From: an uncultured Pseudohongiella sp.
GTDB lineage: Bacteria; Pseudomonadota; Gammaproteobacteria; Pseudomonadales; Pseudohongiellaceae
Direction of reading: 5' to 3'
Length of the DNA stretch: 64,000 nucleotides
NCBI GenBank assembly: GCA_951812965.1
Contig: OX638341.1
Location: 2,834,438 to 2,898,437 of the forward strand
Of the stretch, positions 53,743-63,973 are shown piece after piece. The notes beneath the pieces were generated by a model, which had not been told where the DNA came from, did not search any database, and saw nothing but the letters and a program-made list of their open reading frames with translations. Numbering within the stretch: the first letter of the stretch is position 1; the number at the start of each line of letters is the position of its first letter. The translations under genes and the position numbers were made by a program.

Positions 53743-55994
53743 GGATTCTCGTCCGCTTCGGAGATATCGAGTCCGGCTTCGCGCGCCAGTGCGGCGAAGC
53801 CCGGAAACGAGGTCGCGACATTTGCGCAATTGCGAATCGTCAGGGCTTCCCGGCAGCGCAGGCCCGCCACGGCGAAAGCCATGGCGATGCGATGATCGCC
53901 GCGGCTGTCGATCGTCCCGCCGGCGAGGTCGCCGCCGACCACGCGGATTCCGTCGGGCCAGGTCTCGTTTTCGATGCCCAGCACGCTGAGACCTTGCGCC
54001 ATGGCGTCGATGCGGTCGCTTTCCTTGACCCGCAACTCCGCCGCTCCGCGGACGCGGGTTTCACCCCGGGCGCAGGCTGCCGCTATGAGTAGCGCGGGAA
54101 ATTCGTCGATGGCCAGCGCGACCTGCTGTTCGCCTATGTCCACTCCCCGCAGCGGGCGATAGCGCACTTCGAGATCGGCCACGGGTTCGCCGCCGGATTC
54201 CCGCTCATTGCGCAAGCGGATGTCGGCGCCCATCTGCCGCAGGATATCGATTACGCCGGCGCGGGTCGGATTGACGCCGACGTGTTCCAGCACAAGCTTT
54301 GCACCGGGCGATATCGCCGCGGCAACCAGGAAGAACGCCGCCGAGGAGATATCGCCGGGGACTTCGATCGAAGCAGCCGACAGCGTCTGTCCGCCCCGGA
54401 TGCTGATCCTGCCGCGTTCGGGGCCGGATTCCAGTTGCACGCCGAATCCGCGCAACATGCGTTCGGTGTGATCGCGGCACGGGCCCGGCTCGCGCACGCT
54501 CGTGACGCCTTCGGCGTACAGCCCGGCAAGCAGGAGACAAGATTTGACCTGAGCGCTCGCCACGGGCATGTCGTATTCGATGCCTTGCAACCCGCCGGGA
54601 TCGATTGCGGAAGACTGCCCCGCGGCGCCGGCGGCATTGATTCGCAGTGGCGGACGCCCCTCCGGGCCGGAATCGATTTGCGCGCCCATTGCCGACAGGG
54701 GCTTGACGATGCGATTCATCGGGCGGCCCGTAAGAGATTCGTCGCCTTGCAGTTCGCTGGCGAAGTCCTGGCCGGCGAGCACCCCGGCAAGCAAGCGCAT
54801 GCCGGTACCCGAATTACCCATGTATAGGGGTTTGCGCGGCGCCTGCAAACCCTTCGCGCCGGCGCCGTAAATTCTGAGCCGGCCGTTTTCCGGCCCGGCA
54901 ATGGTAACGCCGAGTTCGCGGAAAGCCGCCAGCGTGTTGAGGGCGTCTTCGCCTTCCAGGAAACCGCTCACTGTGGTTACGCCTTCAGCCAGCGAACCGA
55001 GCATCACGGCGCGATGGGAAATCGATTTGTCGCCGGGTACACGGATGCGTCCCTTGACCGTTCCGCCCGGCTGCACCAGGAAGCTTTTTTGAAACCCGGG
55101 GCCGCGCTCCGATTGCGACTCCTGTCCGCTGCCGTAGGTCAGATCGAAGTTTTCCCGCGCCACTCGCGATCTGTACAGTCGATCGCGCAGCGCCTTGCGG
55201 TCATTCCCGGCCAGCGCCCGGCGAATTTGCGTCAGATCCTCCGTCATGGCGTCCAGCGCTTCCGTGGCGGCCGCGGAATTCGCACAGAAAATATCGCTCC
55301 ACAAGTCCGGATCGCTAGCAGCCAGCCGGGTGAAATCGGCGAAACCGCTGGCGGCATAGCGATTCACGTCGGGGCCGGTCTCCCGCCGCGCCAGCAGATC
55401 CGTAGCGGCGAAAGCGAGCAGATGCGGCAGGTGACTGGTCAAGGCAAGGATGCGGTCGTGGCGGGCGGCGCTCATGGCGAGCACGTTGGCGCCGAGCGTG
55501 CGCCACATGTCGTGGACCGCGGCAATCGCCGCGGGATCGGTATCGTCGAGCGGAGTGAGCACGACGTTGCGATCTAGGAACAGATCCGCACTCGAAGCAG
55601 AAAATCCGCTTCGCTCCGAACCTGCCAGCGGATGTCCGGGAACGACTCTCGAACGGAAGCCGGGCGAAAGCTGCGCCAGCGTCCCGGCCATATGACCTTT
55701 CGCGCTGGCCACGTCGGTGACCACGACTTTCGATGATGTACAATTTTCAAGTTCCCGCAGAATTCCCGGCGCCACCAGCGGCGGTGCGGCAATGACTACG
55801 ATATCCGCATTGCAACAAACTTCACTCAGACCACCGGCGTGATCGATCACCTGCTCTTCAAGCGCCGAAAGTACGGCTTTCTTGTCAAGGTCCTCGGCGC
55901 CGATCCACAGACCGGCGTCGGCGCGTTTCAGCGCCCTGGCCAGGGATCCCCCGATCAAGCCCAGCCCGACTATGGCGATTCTGCTCGGTTTCAT
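53739..55994 (-). CDS. tyrA-aroA: Fused prephenate dehydrogenase / EPSP synthase
   Basis: 751-residue bifunctional protein. Residues 1 to ~295 are an NAD(P)-dependent prephenate dehydrogenase of tyrosine synthesis (IVGLGLIGGSLARALK, then GHPLAGSERSGF, VVLTPLDDTDP and LTSHLPHLLAFA). Residues ~308-751 are AroA, making 5-enolpyruvylshikimate-3-phosphate (RVPGDKSISHRAVMLGSLAEG, LYMGNSGTGMRLLAG, DGDESLTGRPM-like LQGDESLTGRPMNR, RVKESDRIDAMAQGL and DHRIAMAFAVAG). The same fusion is known in Pseudomonas. It follows pheA by 35 bp and is translationally coupled to cmk. Confidence 0.95.
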   Translation of the reverse strand: MKPSRIAIVGLGLIGGSLARALKRADAGLWIGAEDLDKKAVLSALEEQVIDHAGGLSEVCCNADIVVIAAPPLVAPGILRELENCTSSKVVVTDVASAKGHMAGTLAQLSPGFRSRVVPGHPLAGSERSGFSASSADLFLDRNVVLTPLDDTDPAAIAAVHDMWRTLGANVLAMSAARHDRILALTSHLPHLLAFAATDLLARRETGPDVNRYAASGFADFTRLAASDPDLWSDIFCANSAAATEALDAMTEDLTQIRRALAGNDRKALRDRLYRSRVARENFDLTYGSGQESQSERGPGFQKSFLVQPGGTVKGRIRVPGDKSISHRAVMLGSLAEGVTTVSGFLEGEDALNTLAAFRELGVTIAGPENGRLRIYGAGAKGLQAPRKPLYMGNSGTGMRLLAGVLAGQDFASELQGDESLTGRPMNRIVKPLSAMGAQIDSGPEGRPPLRINAAGAAGQSSAIDPGGLQGIEYDMPVASAQVKSCLLLAGLYAEGVTSVREPGPCRDHTERMLRGFGVQLESGPERGRISIRGGQTLSAASIEVPGDISSAAFFLVAAAISPGAKLVLEHVGVNPTRAGVIDILRQMGADIRLRNERESGGEPVADLEVRYRPLRGVDIGEQQVALAIDEFPALLIAAACARGETRVRGAAELRVKESDRIDAMAQGLSVLGIENETWPDGIRVVGGDLAGGTIDSRGDHRIAMAFAVAGLRCREALTIRNCANVATSFPGFAALAREAGLDISEADENP

Positions 55995-56029
55995 GCCAGC
56001 GAATTCATAATGAGCGGCTTTGTGCGGCC

Positions 56030-56845
56030 TCAGGCGGCCGGATACGAGCCGAGTATTTTAACCTCGTCCGTGCAGGCGCTTAAGCGGCGAAACAATTCCT
56101 CGACTTTCTCGTCCTGGCAATGGCCCTCGAAATCCATGAAAAAGATGTATTCCCATTTTTCGCCTCGTAACGGCCGGGATTCGAGTCGGCTCAGACTGAT
56201 CTGCAGATTCTCGAAAGGCTCAAGCGCCCGAAACAGCGCACCGGGACGATTTTGTGCGTAGACCAGGATGCTGGTCTTGTCGCGCCCGCTGGGAACGGTC
56301 TGCTCCCGGCCGAGGACGGCAAACCGCGTGCGATTGCCGAGTTGGTCCTGAATGGATTCGGCCAGCGCCCGCAATCCGTAGATCTTGCGCGCCATGTTGC
56401 CTGCGATCGCCGCGACGGCGGGGTTGTCCGCCGCCAATTGCGCCGCTTGACCGTTACTCGCGCATTCGCGCAACGGCAGATCGGGCATATTTGTCCGCAG
56501 CCATTTGCGGCATTGGGCCAGCGATTGCGGATGTGAGGCGATACTGGCGACCGCGGCTTTGTCGACGCCTTCACGGGCAAGCAGATGGTGTTCGATGGGC
56601 ACTATCTGCTCGCCGATGATCTGCACCGGACTTTCGATCAGGCAATCCTGGGTATTGTTTACCGCGCCTTCCGTGGAGTTCTCGATGGGCGTTACGCCGT
56701 ACACCGCCCCGCCCGACTCCACCGCCGCGAACACTTCATCGATGGCGCGGCATTCGAGCAGGTCGCATTCGCCGCCGAACTGCCGCAGCGCCGCTTCCTG
56801 GGAAAATGTTCCCGGCGGTCCCAGGTAGGCGATTTTGCCGGTCAA
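56030..56845 (-). CDS. pheA: Prephenate dehydratase without chorismate mutase domain
   Basis: 271-residue enzyme converting prephenate to phenylpyruvate in phenylalanine synthesis. The PDT domain covers residues 1-185 ([54 protein letters not shown] and the catalytic [10 protein letters not shown]). The regulatory ACT domain follows ([43 protein letters not shown]). The ~90-residue N-terminal chorismate mutase usual in gammaproteobacterial P-proteins is absent: the start is TTG at 56845 embedded in the gyrA stop, leaving no room for it. serC and hisC, usual neighbours, are also absent. Confidence 0.93.
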   Translation of the reverse strand: MTGKIAYLGPPGTFSQEAALRQFGGECDLLECRAIDEVFAAVESGGAVYGVTPIENSTEGAVNNTQDCLIESPVQIIGEQIVPIEHHLLAREGVDKAAVASIASHPQSLAQCRKWLRTNMPDLPLRECASNGQAAQLAADNPAVAAIAGNMARKIYGLRALAESIQDQLGNRTRFAVLGREQTVPSGRDKTSILVYAQNRPGALFRALEPFENLQISLSRLESRPLRGEKWEYIFFMDFEGHCQDEKVEELFRRLSACTDEVKILGSYPAA

Positions 56846-59451
56846 TGGGTCTGATCCGGCTGACGCGGCTCGGGCGGTTCCTCGCCGCTGTCCATGACGT
56901 CTTCCGATTCGTCGATCTGTTCGAGCCCCACCAGTTTTTCCCCTTCCTTGAGGTTTATGAGCGTCACGCCCTGGGTCGATCTGCCCATGGTGCGAACTTC
57001 TACGGCCCTTGTGCGCACCAGCGTGCCCTTGTCGGAGATGAGCATGATCTCGTTGTTCTCGGTAACCTGCACAGCGCCGACCACGGGCCCGTTGCGCTCG
57101 CTCGTGAGCATACCGATCACGCCATTGATGCCACGGCCCTTCGCCTCAAACTGGCTGGTTTCCGTACGCTTGCCGTAACCGTTCTCGCTCACGGTCAGAA
57201 TCTGCTTGTCGTCGTCCGGGATGATCAGAGAAATCATTTCCGCGCCTGCCTGCATGCGAATTCCGCGCACGCCTCTGGCCTGGCGACCCATGACTCTCAC
57301 CCTGGATTCATTGAATCGCACGGTCTTGCCGCTGCTGCTCACGAGCATGATGTCCCGCTCGCCGTCGGTAATCGCGGTGCCGATCAGGGTGTCGTCATCG
57401 CGCAGCTCGATTGCGCGCAATCCTACGCTGCGCGGCCTGGCGAACTCGGACAAGGCGGTCTTTTTCACGATCCCCCTGCGGGTCGCCATGAAGACGAAAT
57501 GGTTTTCGTCAAATTCCTTGACCGACAGCATCGCCGTGATGCGTTCGCCTTCGTCCAGGGACGGAATGATGTTGATGATGGGCTTGCCGCGGGAAGTGCG
57601 TGACGCGGGCGGAATCTGGTAAACCTTGAGCTGGTACACCTTGCCCGCGTTGCTGAAACACAGCAGCGTATCGTGGGTATTGGCAATCAGCATCCTGGTG
57701 ACGAAGTCTTCGCCCTTGACGGTGGCCGCCGCCTTGCCCATGCCGCCCCGGCGCTGGGCGCTATAGTCCGCGACAGGCTGCGTCTTGGTATAGCCGAGAT
57801 GGGAGATGGTGACCACGCGATCTTCGGGCGTGATCAGGTCTTCCATGGTCAGATCGAGCTGGCTGCCGACGATTTCCGTGCGGCGCGCGTCGCCGTAGTC
57901 CTGGCGAACCTGTTCGATTTCTTCGCGCACGACTTCGAGCAGGCGTTCGGGAGTGTCCAGGATTTCAATGTATTCCGAGATCTTGCCGAGCAGTTCCTTG
58001 TAGTCCTTCACCAGCTTCTCGTGTTCGAGACCGGTGAGCCGGTGCAGGCGCAGGTCGAGAATTGCCTGGGCCTGATCCGGTGATAGGCGGTATACCGGAT
58101 TGTTTGCACTCTCCTGCAATCCGTACATAGGATCGAGGCCGTCGGGACGGCAGGCGTCGGCGTCGGCGCCGACTCCGCTGAGCATTTCCACGACCTCGGC
58201 GGAAACCCAGGTCTGCGCGAGCAGTTTTTCCTTCGCCTCGGCAGGCGTCGGCGAAGTCTTGATGAGTTCGATGACCGCGTCGATGTTGCCGAGCGCCACG
58301 GCCAGGCCTTCCAGCAGATGGCCGCGCTCCCGCGCCTTGCGCAGCAGATAGATGGTGCGGCGGGAGACGACCTCGCGCCGGTGGCGCAAGAAAGCCTCAA
58401 GCGTGCCTTTCAGATTTAGCAGCTTGGGCTGGCCGTCGACGAGGGCGACCATGTTGATGCCGAATCCCGACTGCAACTGGGTCTGGGAGTACAGATTGTT
58501 CAGTACGACTTCGCCCATTTCGTTCTTGCGCAATTCGATGACGATGCGCAGGCCGTCCTTGTCGGACTCGTCCCGCAATTCGGTAATGCCTTCGAGTTTC
58601 TTTTCCTTGACGAGTTCGGCGATGCGTTCGATCAGCCTTGCCTTGTTGACCTGGTAGGGGATTTCGGTGACGACAATGGTTTCCTTGCCGCTGTTGTCGT
58701 CCCGCAGTATTTCGGCGCGGGCGCGCACGTAGATAACGCCGCGGCCGGTGCGATAGGCCTGCACGATTCCGGCCCTGCCGTTGATTAGGCCCGCGGTGGG
58801 AAAATCCGGCCCGCTGATGTGTTCCATCAGACCGTCGACGTCGAGTTCCGGGTTTTCCAGCAGTGCGATAGCGCCATTGACGACTTCTTCCAGATTGTGC
58901 GGCGGAATATTGGTCGCCATGCCCACGGCGATGCCGGACGAGCCATTGACCAGCAGATTGGGAATGCGCGTCGGCAGAACATCGGGAACTTGTTCGGTAT
59001 CGTCGTAGTTGGGCGAGAAATCGACGGTTTCCTTGTCGAGATCGGCGAGCAGTTCCTGGGTGATGCGCGCCATGCGGATCTCGGTGTAGCGCATGGCCGC
59101 AGCCAGATCGCCGTCGACCGAACCGAAATTGCCCTGGCCGTCGATCAGCGGATAACGCAGGGAAAAATCCTGGGCCATACGGACTACGGTGTCATAAACC
59201 GCGCTATCTCCGTGGGGGTGGTACTTGCCGATCACGTCGCCGACGACGCGGGCGGACTTCTTGTAAGGTTTATCGTGGTCGTTGGACAATACGCGCATCG
59301 CGAACAGGACGCGCCGATGCACCGGTTTCAGGCCGTCGCGCGCGTCGGGCAGCGCACGGCCCACGATCACGCTCATGGCGTATGCGAGATAGGACTCTCG
59401 CATTTCGGTTTCTAGCGCAACAGGAGAAACCTGCGGATCGGATTCCGGCAT
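56842..59451 (-). CDS. gyrA: DNA gyrase subunit A
   Basis: 869-residue subunit that cuts and rejoins DNA during negative supercoiling. It has the catalytic tyrosine region [14 protein letters not shown] and the quinolone-resistance-determining stretch [20 protein letters not shown], which carries the wild-type Ser and Asp residues. The C-terminal DNA-wrapping beta-pinwheel repeats include the GyrA-box [11 protein letters not shown] (variant of QRRGGKG) and end in an acidic tail. A TATAAA at 59484-59479 may be its -10. The stop overlaps the pheA start. Confidence 0.98.
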   Translation of the reverse strand: MPESDPQVSPVALETEMRESYLAYAMSVIVGRALPDARDGLKPVHRRVLFAMRVLSNDHDKPYKKSARVVGDVIGKYHPHGDSAVYDTVVRMAQDFSLRYPLIDGQGNFGSVDGDLAAAMRYTEIRMARITQELLADLDKETVDFSPNYDDTEQVPDVLPTRIPNLLVNGSSGIAVGMATNIPPHNLEEVVNGAIALLENPELDVDGLMEHISGPDFPTAGLINGRAGIVQAYRTGRGVIYVRARAEILRDDNSGKETIVVTEIPYQVNKARLIERIAELVKEKKLEGITELRDESDKDGLRIVIELRKNEMGEVVLNNLYSQTQLQSGFGINMVALVDGQPKLLNLKGTLEAFLRHRREVVSRRTIYLLRKARERGHLLEGLAVALGNIDAVIELIKTSPTPAEAKEKLLAQTWVSAEVVEMLSGVGADADACRPDGLDPMYGLQESANNPVYRLSPDQAQAILDLRLHRLTGLEHEKLVKDYKELLGKISEYIEILDTPERLLEVVREEIEQVRQDYGDARRTEIVGSQLDLTMEDLITPEDRVVTISHLGYTKTQPVADYSAQRRGGMGKAAATVKGEDFVTRMLIANTHDTLLCFSNAGKVYQLKVYQIPPASRTSRGKPIINIIPSLDEGERITAMLSVKEFDENHFVFMATRRGIVKKTALSEFARPRSVGLRAIELRDDDTLIGTAITDGERDIMLVSSSGKTVRFNESRVRVMGRQARGVRGIRMQAGAEMISLIIPDDDKQILTVSENGYGKRTETSQFEAKGRGINGVIGMLTSERNGPVVGAVQVTENNEIMLISDKGTLVRTRAVEVRTMGRSTQGVTLINLKEGEKLVGLEQIDESEDVMDSGEEPPEPRQPDQTH

Positions 59452-59585
59452 TGGATGGAGGTATCTTGAACTGCTTTATTTATAGACTAATCGGCGGATT
59501 TCGCGGCCGCTGAACGCGTCCGGGAAAGGCGCGCATTCTAGCATGCAACAGCCGCCGACTTCCAGCGGCTTTACAGGTTCCGCAT

Positions 59586-59664
59586 GTAGGGGCGAGGCAT
59601 GCCTTGCCCTTGGGTTTTGCGCGGAATCTGAGCCATCCGCGGGCGAGGCATGCCTAGCCCCTAC
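59586..59664. repeat. Palindromic element copy 9 (full unit, decayed arms)
   Basis: Arms 59586-59609 (GAGGCATGCCTTG, one change) and 59641-59664 (GCATGCCTAG, one change), spacer 31 bp resembling that of copy 6. The left flank is CAGGTTCCGCAT. It sits between the divergent gyrA and mtaD genes. Confidence 0.93.
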
Positions 59665-59716
59665 GATCTCGAACATAGCTGGATTTGCACGACCTGGGTC
59701 GCGACCGCGGATACGC

Positions 59717-59722
59717 TATAAT
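59717..59722 (+). promoter_or_regulatory. -10 element of the mtaD operon
   Basis: Perfect TATAAT 32 bp before the mtaD start. No good -35 is seen at 16-18 bp. The region upstream is element copy 9. Confidence 0.45.
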
Positions 59723-59748
59723 CGCGGCCCGCTTTGGAGATTTCCACC

Positions 59749-61083
59749 TTGAATTCGGCACGGCCTGAACAAGTCGATCTGCTGGTGCAGGCGCGATGGA
59801 TCGTACCCGTAGTTCCCCGCGGCGAAGTGCTGCGCGAACACGCGCTGGCGGTGCGCGGGGGCCGGATCGCGGGGCTGGCGCCGGCGGCGGAGGCTGCCGC
59901 GGTCTGGCAGGCCGATGAAGTGCTCGATCTGGAAAATCATGTGTTGATCCCGGGCCTGATCAACAGTCATGGGCATTCGCCCATGAGCCTTTTGCGCGGC
60001 GTGGCCGACGACCTGCCCTTGCAGCAATGGCTGGAAGAGCATATCTGGCCGCTGGAGAATCGCCTGATCGGCCCGGAATTCGTCCGCTCGGGCGCAAAAC
60101 TGGCCATGGCCGAAATGATCCGCGGCGGCACGACCGGTTTTGCCGACATGTATTTTTTCCCCGATGTGGTCGCCGAATGCGTGATCGACGCCGGCATGCG
60201 CGCCCAGCTTTGCGGCCCCATACTGGATTTTCCCTCGATCTGGGCCGACGGACCCGAAGAATATCTGGACAAGGCGCGGGAATTGTGCGAACGCTTCCGC
60301 GAACATCCGCGAATTCACATCGCTTACGGCCCCCATGCGCCATACACCGTGTCGGACGCGCAATTGCGCGCGGCCGCGGAACAGGCCGAAGTACTCGGCG
60401 CACCGGTTCACATACATGTCCATGAGACGGCGGCGGAAGTCGAAGATGCGGTGCGCGAGAACGGGCGGCGGCCGCTCGCCCGGCTCGAGGAACTCGGGCT
60501 GATCGGACCTCGCTTCCAATGCGTGCACGCCACGCAACTGGTCGATGAGGAAATTGCCATGCTCGCCGCGGCGGGCGCATCGGTTATTCACTGCCCGGAA
60601 TCCAACATGAAACTCGCCAGCGGCGCCTGCCGCGTAGCCGATCTGCTCGACGCGGGCGTCAACGTGGCGCTTGGCGCCGACGGCGCGGCCAGCAACAACG
60701 ATCTCGACATGATCGGCGAAATGCGCAGCGCCGCCCTGCTCGGCAAACTCGTGGCGAACGACGCCGCCGCCCTGCCGGCGCCGGCGGTGCTGGAAATGGC
60801 CACGATCAATGGCGCCCGGGCGCTGGGAATCGATCGTGACACCGGTAGCCTGGAAACGGGAAAATACGCCGACCTGGCCGCGGTCGATCTCGGACGGCTT
60901 AACACCAGCCCGCTGTACGACGTCTGCTCTCACCTGGTTTACGCGGCGCAATCGTCCCAGGTCAGCCATGCCTGGTGCGCCGGACGGCCCTTGCTGGCGG
61001 ACGGCCGACTGCTCACTCTCGACGAGGGAGCGATATTGGAGTCCGCGGCGCATTGGCGGAAACAGGTGCGGAGCGAGGCCTGA
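59749..61083 (+). CDS. mtaD: 5-methylthioadenosine / S-adenosylhomocysteine deaminase
   Basis: 444-residue amidohydrolase deaminating methylthioadenosine to methylthioinosine (and related adenosyl compounds). The metal site is complete: LIPGLINSHGHSPMSLLRG (HxH), PVHIHVHETAAEV, QCVHATQLVDEEI and LGADGAASNNDLDM. It ends with GSLETGKYADLAAVDL, standard for the family. The start is TTG at 59749, with GGAG nine bases before it; a TTG at 59734 is less likely. mtnA, the gene often found beside it, is absent. It leads the mtaD-ubiG-mupP-yciK operon. Confidence 0.93.
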   Translation: MNSARPEQVDLLVQARWIVPVVPRGEVLREHALAVRGGRIAGLAPAAEAAAVWQADEVLDLENHVLIPGLINSHGHSPMSLLRGVADDLPLQQWLEEHIWPLENRLIGPEFVRSGAKLAMAEMIRGGTTGFADMYFFPDVVAECVIDAGMRAQLCGPILDFPSIWADGPEEYLDKARELCERFREHPRIHIAYGPHAPYTVSDAQLRAAAEQAEVLGAPVHIHVHETAAEVEDAVRENGRRPLARLEELGLIGPRFQCVHATQLVDEEIAMLAAAGASVIHCPESNMKLASGACRVADLLDAGVNVALGADGAASNNDLDMIGEMRSAALLGKLVANDAAALPAPAVLEMATINGARALGIDRDTGSLETGKYADLAAVDLGRLNTSPLYDVCSHLVYAAQSSQVSHAWCAGRPLLADGRLLTLDEGAILESAAHWRKQVRSEA

Positions 61084-61088
61084 ATCCG

Positions 61089-61802
61089 ATGGAAAACCTC
61101 GATCAACAGGAGATCCGCAAATTTGAGGCGCTGGCCAGCCGCTGGTGGGATCCGAACAGCGAATTCAGACCCTTGCACGAAATCAATCCCTTGCGTATGG
61201 GATATATCGCCCGCATGGTCAATCCGGCCGGGAAGAAAGTAGTCGATGTGGGCTGCGGCGGCGGCATTCTCACCGAAGCCATGCGCCGGCATGGCGCCGA
61301 GGTCACCGGCATCGACATGGCCGAAGCCGCGCTTGCCGTCGCCAGGCTGCACTTGCAGGAAAGCGGACTTGAGATCGATTACCGGAAATGCACCGCGGAA
61401 AGACTCGCCGCCGAAAAGCCGGGTGAATTCGACTTGCTGACCTGCCTGGAAATGCTCGAACACGTGCCCGATCCGGGCTCTGTGGTCGAGGCCTGCCGGC
61501 AGTTGCTCAAACCCGGCGGACTGGCGGTTTTCTCTACCATCAACCGCAACCCGAAATCATGGCTGTTCGCTATCGTCGGCGCAGAGTATATATTGCGCCT
61601 GTTGCCGCGAGGCACGCACGAATACGCAAAACTGATCAAGCCGTCGGAACTCGCCAACTGGTGCCGCACCGCGGGTCTCGAACTTCAAGCGCAGATCGGC
61701 ATGGGCTACAACCCCCTTACCAGGCGGTATTTTCTGCAGAAGAATCTGGATGTGAACTACATCGCCTGCTACCGCAAGCCCGGGGAACCGGAAATCGAAT
61801 GA
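61089..61802 (+). CDS. ubiG: Ubiquinone biosynthesis O-methyltransferase
   Basis: 237-residue SAM-dependent methyltransferase doing both O-methylation steps of ubiquinone synthesis. It shows FEALASRWWDPNSEFRPLHEINPLRMGYI, the SAM motif VVDVGCGGGILTEAMRRHGAEVTGID, LLTCLEMLEHVPDP and the C-terminal GMGYNPLTRRYFLQKNLDVNYIA. The start is 5 bp after the mtaD stop. Length equals the family norm. Confidence 0.97.
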   Translation: MENLDQQEIRKFEALASRWWDPNSEFRPLHEINPLRMGYIARMVNPAGKKVVDVGCGGGILTEAMRRHGAEVTGIDMAEAALAVARLHLQESGLEIDYRKCTAERLAAEKPGEFDLLTCLEMLEHVPDPGSVVEACRQLLKPGGLAVFSTINRNPKSWLFAIVGAEYILRLLPRGTHEYAKLIKPSELANWCRTAGLELQAQIGMGYNPLTRRYFLQKNLDVNYIACYRKPGEPEIE

Positions 61803-62479
61803 TGAAAACCGCAATCGCATGCGTGCTGTTCGATCTCGACGGCACCCTGATCGATACCGCGCCCGATTTCGTGGTCGTGATGGAAAATCTGTTACGGGAA
61901 TACGGAGCGGCAGAGATATCCGAGTCCCGCGTGCGCCAGACAGTTTCAGACGGCGCCCGGGCACTGGTGAAAACGGGCTTTTCAATGGAAGAATCCGATC
62001 CCGGGTTCGGCGAGCGGCGGCAACGTCTGCTGGACCTCTACGGAGAACAACTCCAGACTACCCGGTCGGCCCTGTACCCCGGTATGGACGGCTTGCTCGC
62101 CGGGCTCGAAACGGCAGAAATTCCCTGGGGTATCGTTACTAACAAGCCCGAACAGTACGCCGTTCCCCTGCTGCGGAAGCTCAGGCTGCTTGAGCGCTGC
62201 GGCGCCTTGATCTGCCCGGACCATGTCAGTGCGGCCAAACCCGACCCTGAATCCATATTGCTGGCTTGCGGCAGGCTCGGCGCCGACCCGGAACGCACCG
62301 TTTACATCGGTGACCATTTGCGCGACATGCAGGCGGCAAAAAACGCCGATGTGATCGCGGTGGCAGCGGCCTGGGGTTACCTGTCCGCGGACTGTCGGGT
62401 CGAGGAATGGCCCGCCGATTTCATCCTGCGGGAAGCGCGGCAGACCGAAAGCCTGCTGAACACGCTCCAGTTCGCCTGA
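61799..62479 (+). CDS. mupP: N-acetylmuramic acid 6-phosphate phosphatase (HAD family)
   Basis: 226-residue HAD-superfamily phosphatase. Motif I is VLFDLDGTLIDTAPD, motif II lies in WGIVTNKPEQYA, motif III is the lysine of SAAKPDPESIL and motif IV is YIGDHLRDMQAAKNAD. It looks like a phosphoglycolate-phosphatase-type protein, but its place between ubiG and yciK matches MupP of Pseudomonas, which acts in peptidoglycan recycling toward UDP-MurNAc. The start overlaps the ubiG stop by 4 bp (ATGA). Confidence 0.88.
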   Translation: MMKTAIACVLFDLDGTLIDTAPDFVVVMENLLREYGAAEISESRVRQTVSDGARALVKTGFSMEESDPGFGERRQRLLDLYGEQLQTTRSALYPGMDGLLAGLETAEIPWGIVTNKPEQYAVPLLRKLRLLERCGALICPDHVSAAKPDPESILLACGRLGADPERTVYIGDHLRDMQAAKNADVIAVAAAWGYLSADCRVEEWPADFILREARQTESLLNTLQFA

Positions 62480-63240
62480 TGTTTGAATATTCTCCACCGG
62501 CCGACCTGCTCGCGGACCGCACCTTCCTCGTGACCGGCGCCGGCGGTGGCATCGGCCGCGCCTGCTCGCTGAATCTGCTCGCCCATGGCGCGTCCGTCGT
62601 CATGTTGAGCCGCGACCAGGGCAAACTGGAAAGCCTGTACGATGAGGCCGAACAGTCCTGGCCGGGGCGCAGTTTCATTCAGCCGGTGGATCTCGGCCGC
62701 GCCGGCGCCGAAGATTTCGGCGTCATTGCCGCAAGCCTGGAAAAGCAATTTCCGGCGCTCGACGGACTGGTGCACAACGCAGCCGTGCTCGGACCGCGTT
62801 CGCCGATCGAATTTTATCCAGAACAGCAATGGCGGGAAGTGATGCAGGTCAACGTCAACGCGGCCTTTCTGCTCACACGCAGCCTGTTGCCCCTGCTGGC
62901 GAAGTCGGCGGATGCGCGCGTCCTGTTCACCGCTTCCTCGGTCGGCCGCGAGGGACGCGCCTGGTGGGGCGCTTACGCGGTGTCGAAGTTCGCCGTGGAA
63001 GGGTTGATGCAGACTTTGGCGGCGGAAGTCGGCACGACGACTTCCATCCGGGTCAACAGCCTCAATCCCGGCGGCACGCGAACCGCGATGCGCGCCGCGG
63101 CCTACCCCGGCGAAAACCCGGACACGATGCCGACGCCGGAATCGCTCATGCCGGTATATCTCTATCTGCTCGGACCGGAAGGACGAAACCTGCACGGCCA
63201 AGCGTTGAACGTGCGCGATTTCGATCCCGCGACTATCTAG
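62479..63240 (+). CDS. yciK: YciK-like short-chain dehydrogenase/reductase
   Basis: 253-residue oxidoreductase. It has the cofactor motif LVTGAGGGIGRACSLNLL, the LVHNAAVLGPRSPIEFY (NNAG-like) region, LFTASSVGREGRAWWGAYAVSKFAVEG with the catalytic Ser-Tyr-Lys set, and RVNSLNPGGTRTAMRAAAYP. Its substrate is unknown. The start shares one base with the mupP stop (TGATG). It converges on rluB with an 8-bp overlap of coding ends. Confidence 0.92.
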   Translation: MFEYSPPADLLADRTFLVTGAGGGIGRACSLNLLAHGASVVMLSRDQGKLESLYDEAEQSWPGRSFIQPVDLGRAGAEDFGVIAASLEKQFPALDGLVHNAAVLGPRSPIEFYPEQQWREVMQVNVNAAFLLTRSLLPLLAKSADARVLFTASSVGREGRAWWGAYAVSKFAVEGLMQTLAAEVGTTTSIRVNSLNPGGTRTAMRAAAYPGENPDTMPTPESLMPVYLYLLGPEGRNLHGQALNVRDFDPATI

Positions 63241-63973
63241 AACCGCGTCCGTATTTTCTCAATTCGTCGATTTCCGCCGGCTTGAGTTCGTGAAACTTTC
63301 CGGCGGATATCGCGCTCGGAATAAATACGGGGCCGAAGCGTACCCGTTTCAGACGGCTGACCTGAACACCCTGGGACTGCCAGATTTTCCGCACTTCGCG
63401 ATTGCGGCCGTCCATCAGCACCACGTGGTACCACTGGTTCGCGCCTTCGCCGCCGAAACGGCGGATATCGCTGAAGCGGCAGAGATTGCCGTCAATGAGA
63501 ATCCCTTCGCGCATCTGCCGCAACATCGCGTCGGTCACGTTGCCAAGCACGCGCACGGCGTATTCCCGGTCTATGCCGCTCGCCGGATGCATGAGCCGGT
63601 TCGCCAGTTCGCCGTCGTTGGTGAACAACAACAATCCGCTCGTATTCAGGTCCAGTCTGCCTACCGCAACCCACCGACTGTTGCGCAAGGGAGGCAGGCG
63701 GTCGAACACCGTGGGCCGACCTTCGGGGTCGGAACGGGTGCAAACTTCATGGTCCGGTTTGTTGTACAGCAAGACGCGGCAACGCGGTTTTTTCTTTCGT
63801 TCGCCGCCGAATTTCTTGCCGTCAACGGTAATTCGGTCTTCCGGCTCGACCCGGTCGCCGATGACCGCGATACGGCCGTTGACATGCACCCGGCCGGCCT
63901 TGATCCATTCCTCAAGTTGTCGGCGCGAGCCGAGGCCGGAGCGGGCCAGAACTTTCTGCAATTTCTCGCTCAT
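63233..63973 (-). CDS. rluB: 23S rRNA pseudouridine synthase RluB-type
   Basis: 246-residue RsuA/RluB-family enzyme making pseudouridine in 23S rRNA. The N-terminal S4 RNA-binding domain (MSEKLQKVLARSGLGSRRQLEEWIKAGRVHVNG) is followed by the catalytic domain with the conserved aspartate in VGRLDLNTSGLLLFTNDGELANRLMHP and the family motif MDGRNREVRKIWQSQG. It lacks the long basic C-terminal tail of some RluB proteins. RluE or RsuA identity is less likely given the length and the S4 domain. Confidence 0.92.
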   Translation of the reverse strand: MSEKLQKVLARSGLGSRRQLEEWIKAGRVHVNGRIAVIGDRVEPEDRITVDGKKFGGERKKKPRCRVLLYNKPDHEVCTRSDPEGRPTVFDRLPPLRNSRWVAVGRLDLNTSGLLLFTNDGELANRLMHPASGIDREYAVRVLGNVTDAMLRQMREGILIDGNLCRFSDIRRFGGEGANQWYHVVLMDGRNREVRKIWQSQGVQVSRLKRVRFGPVFIPSAISAGKFHELKPAEIDELRKYGRGSR

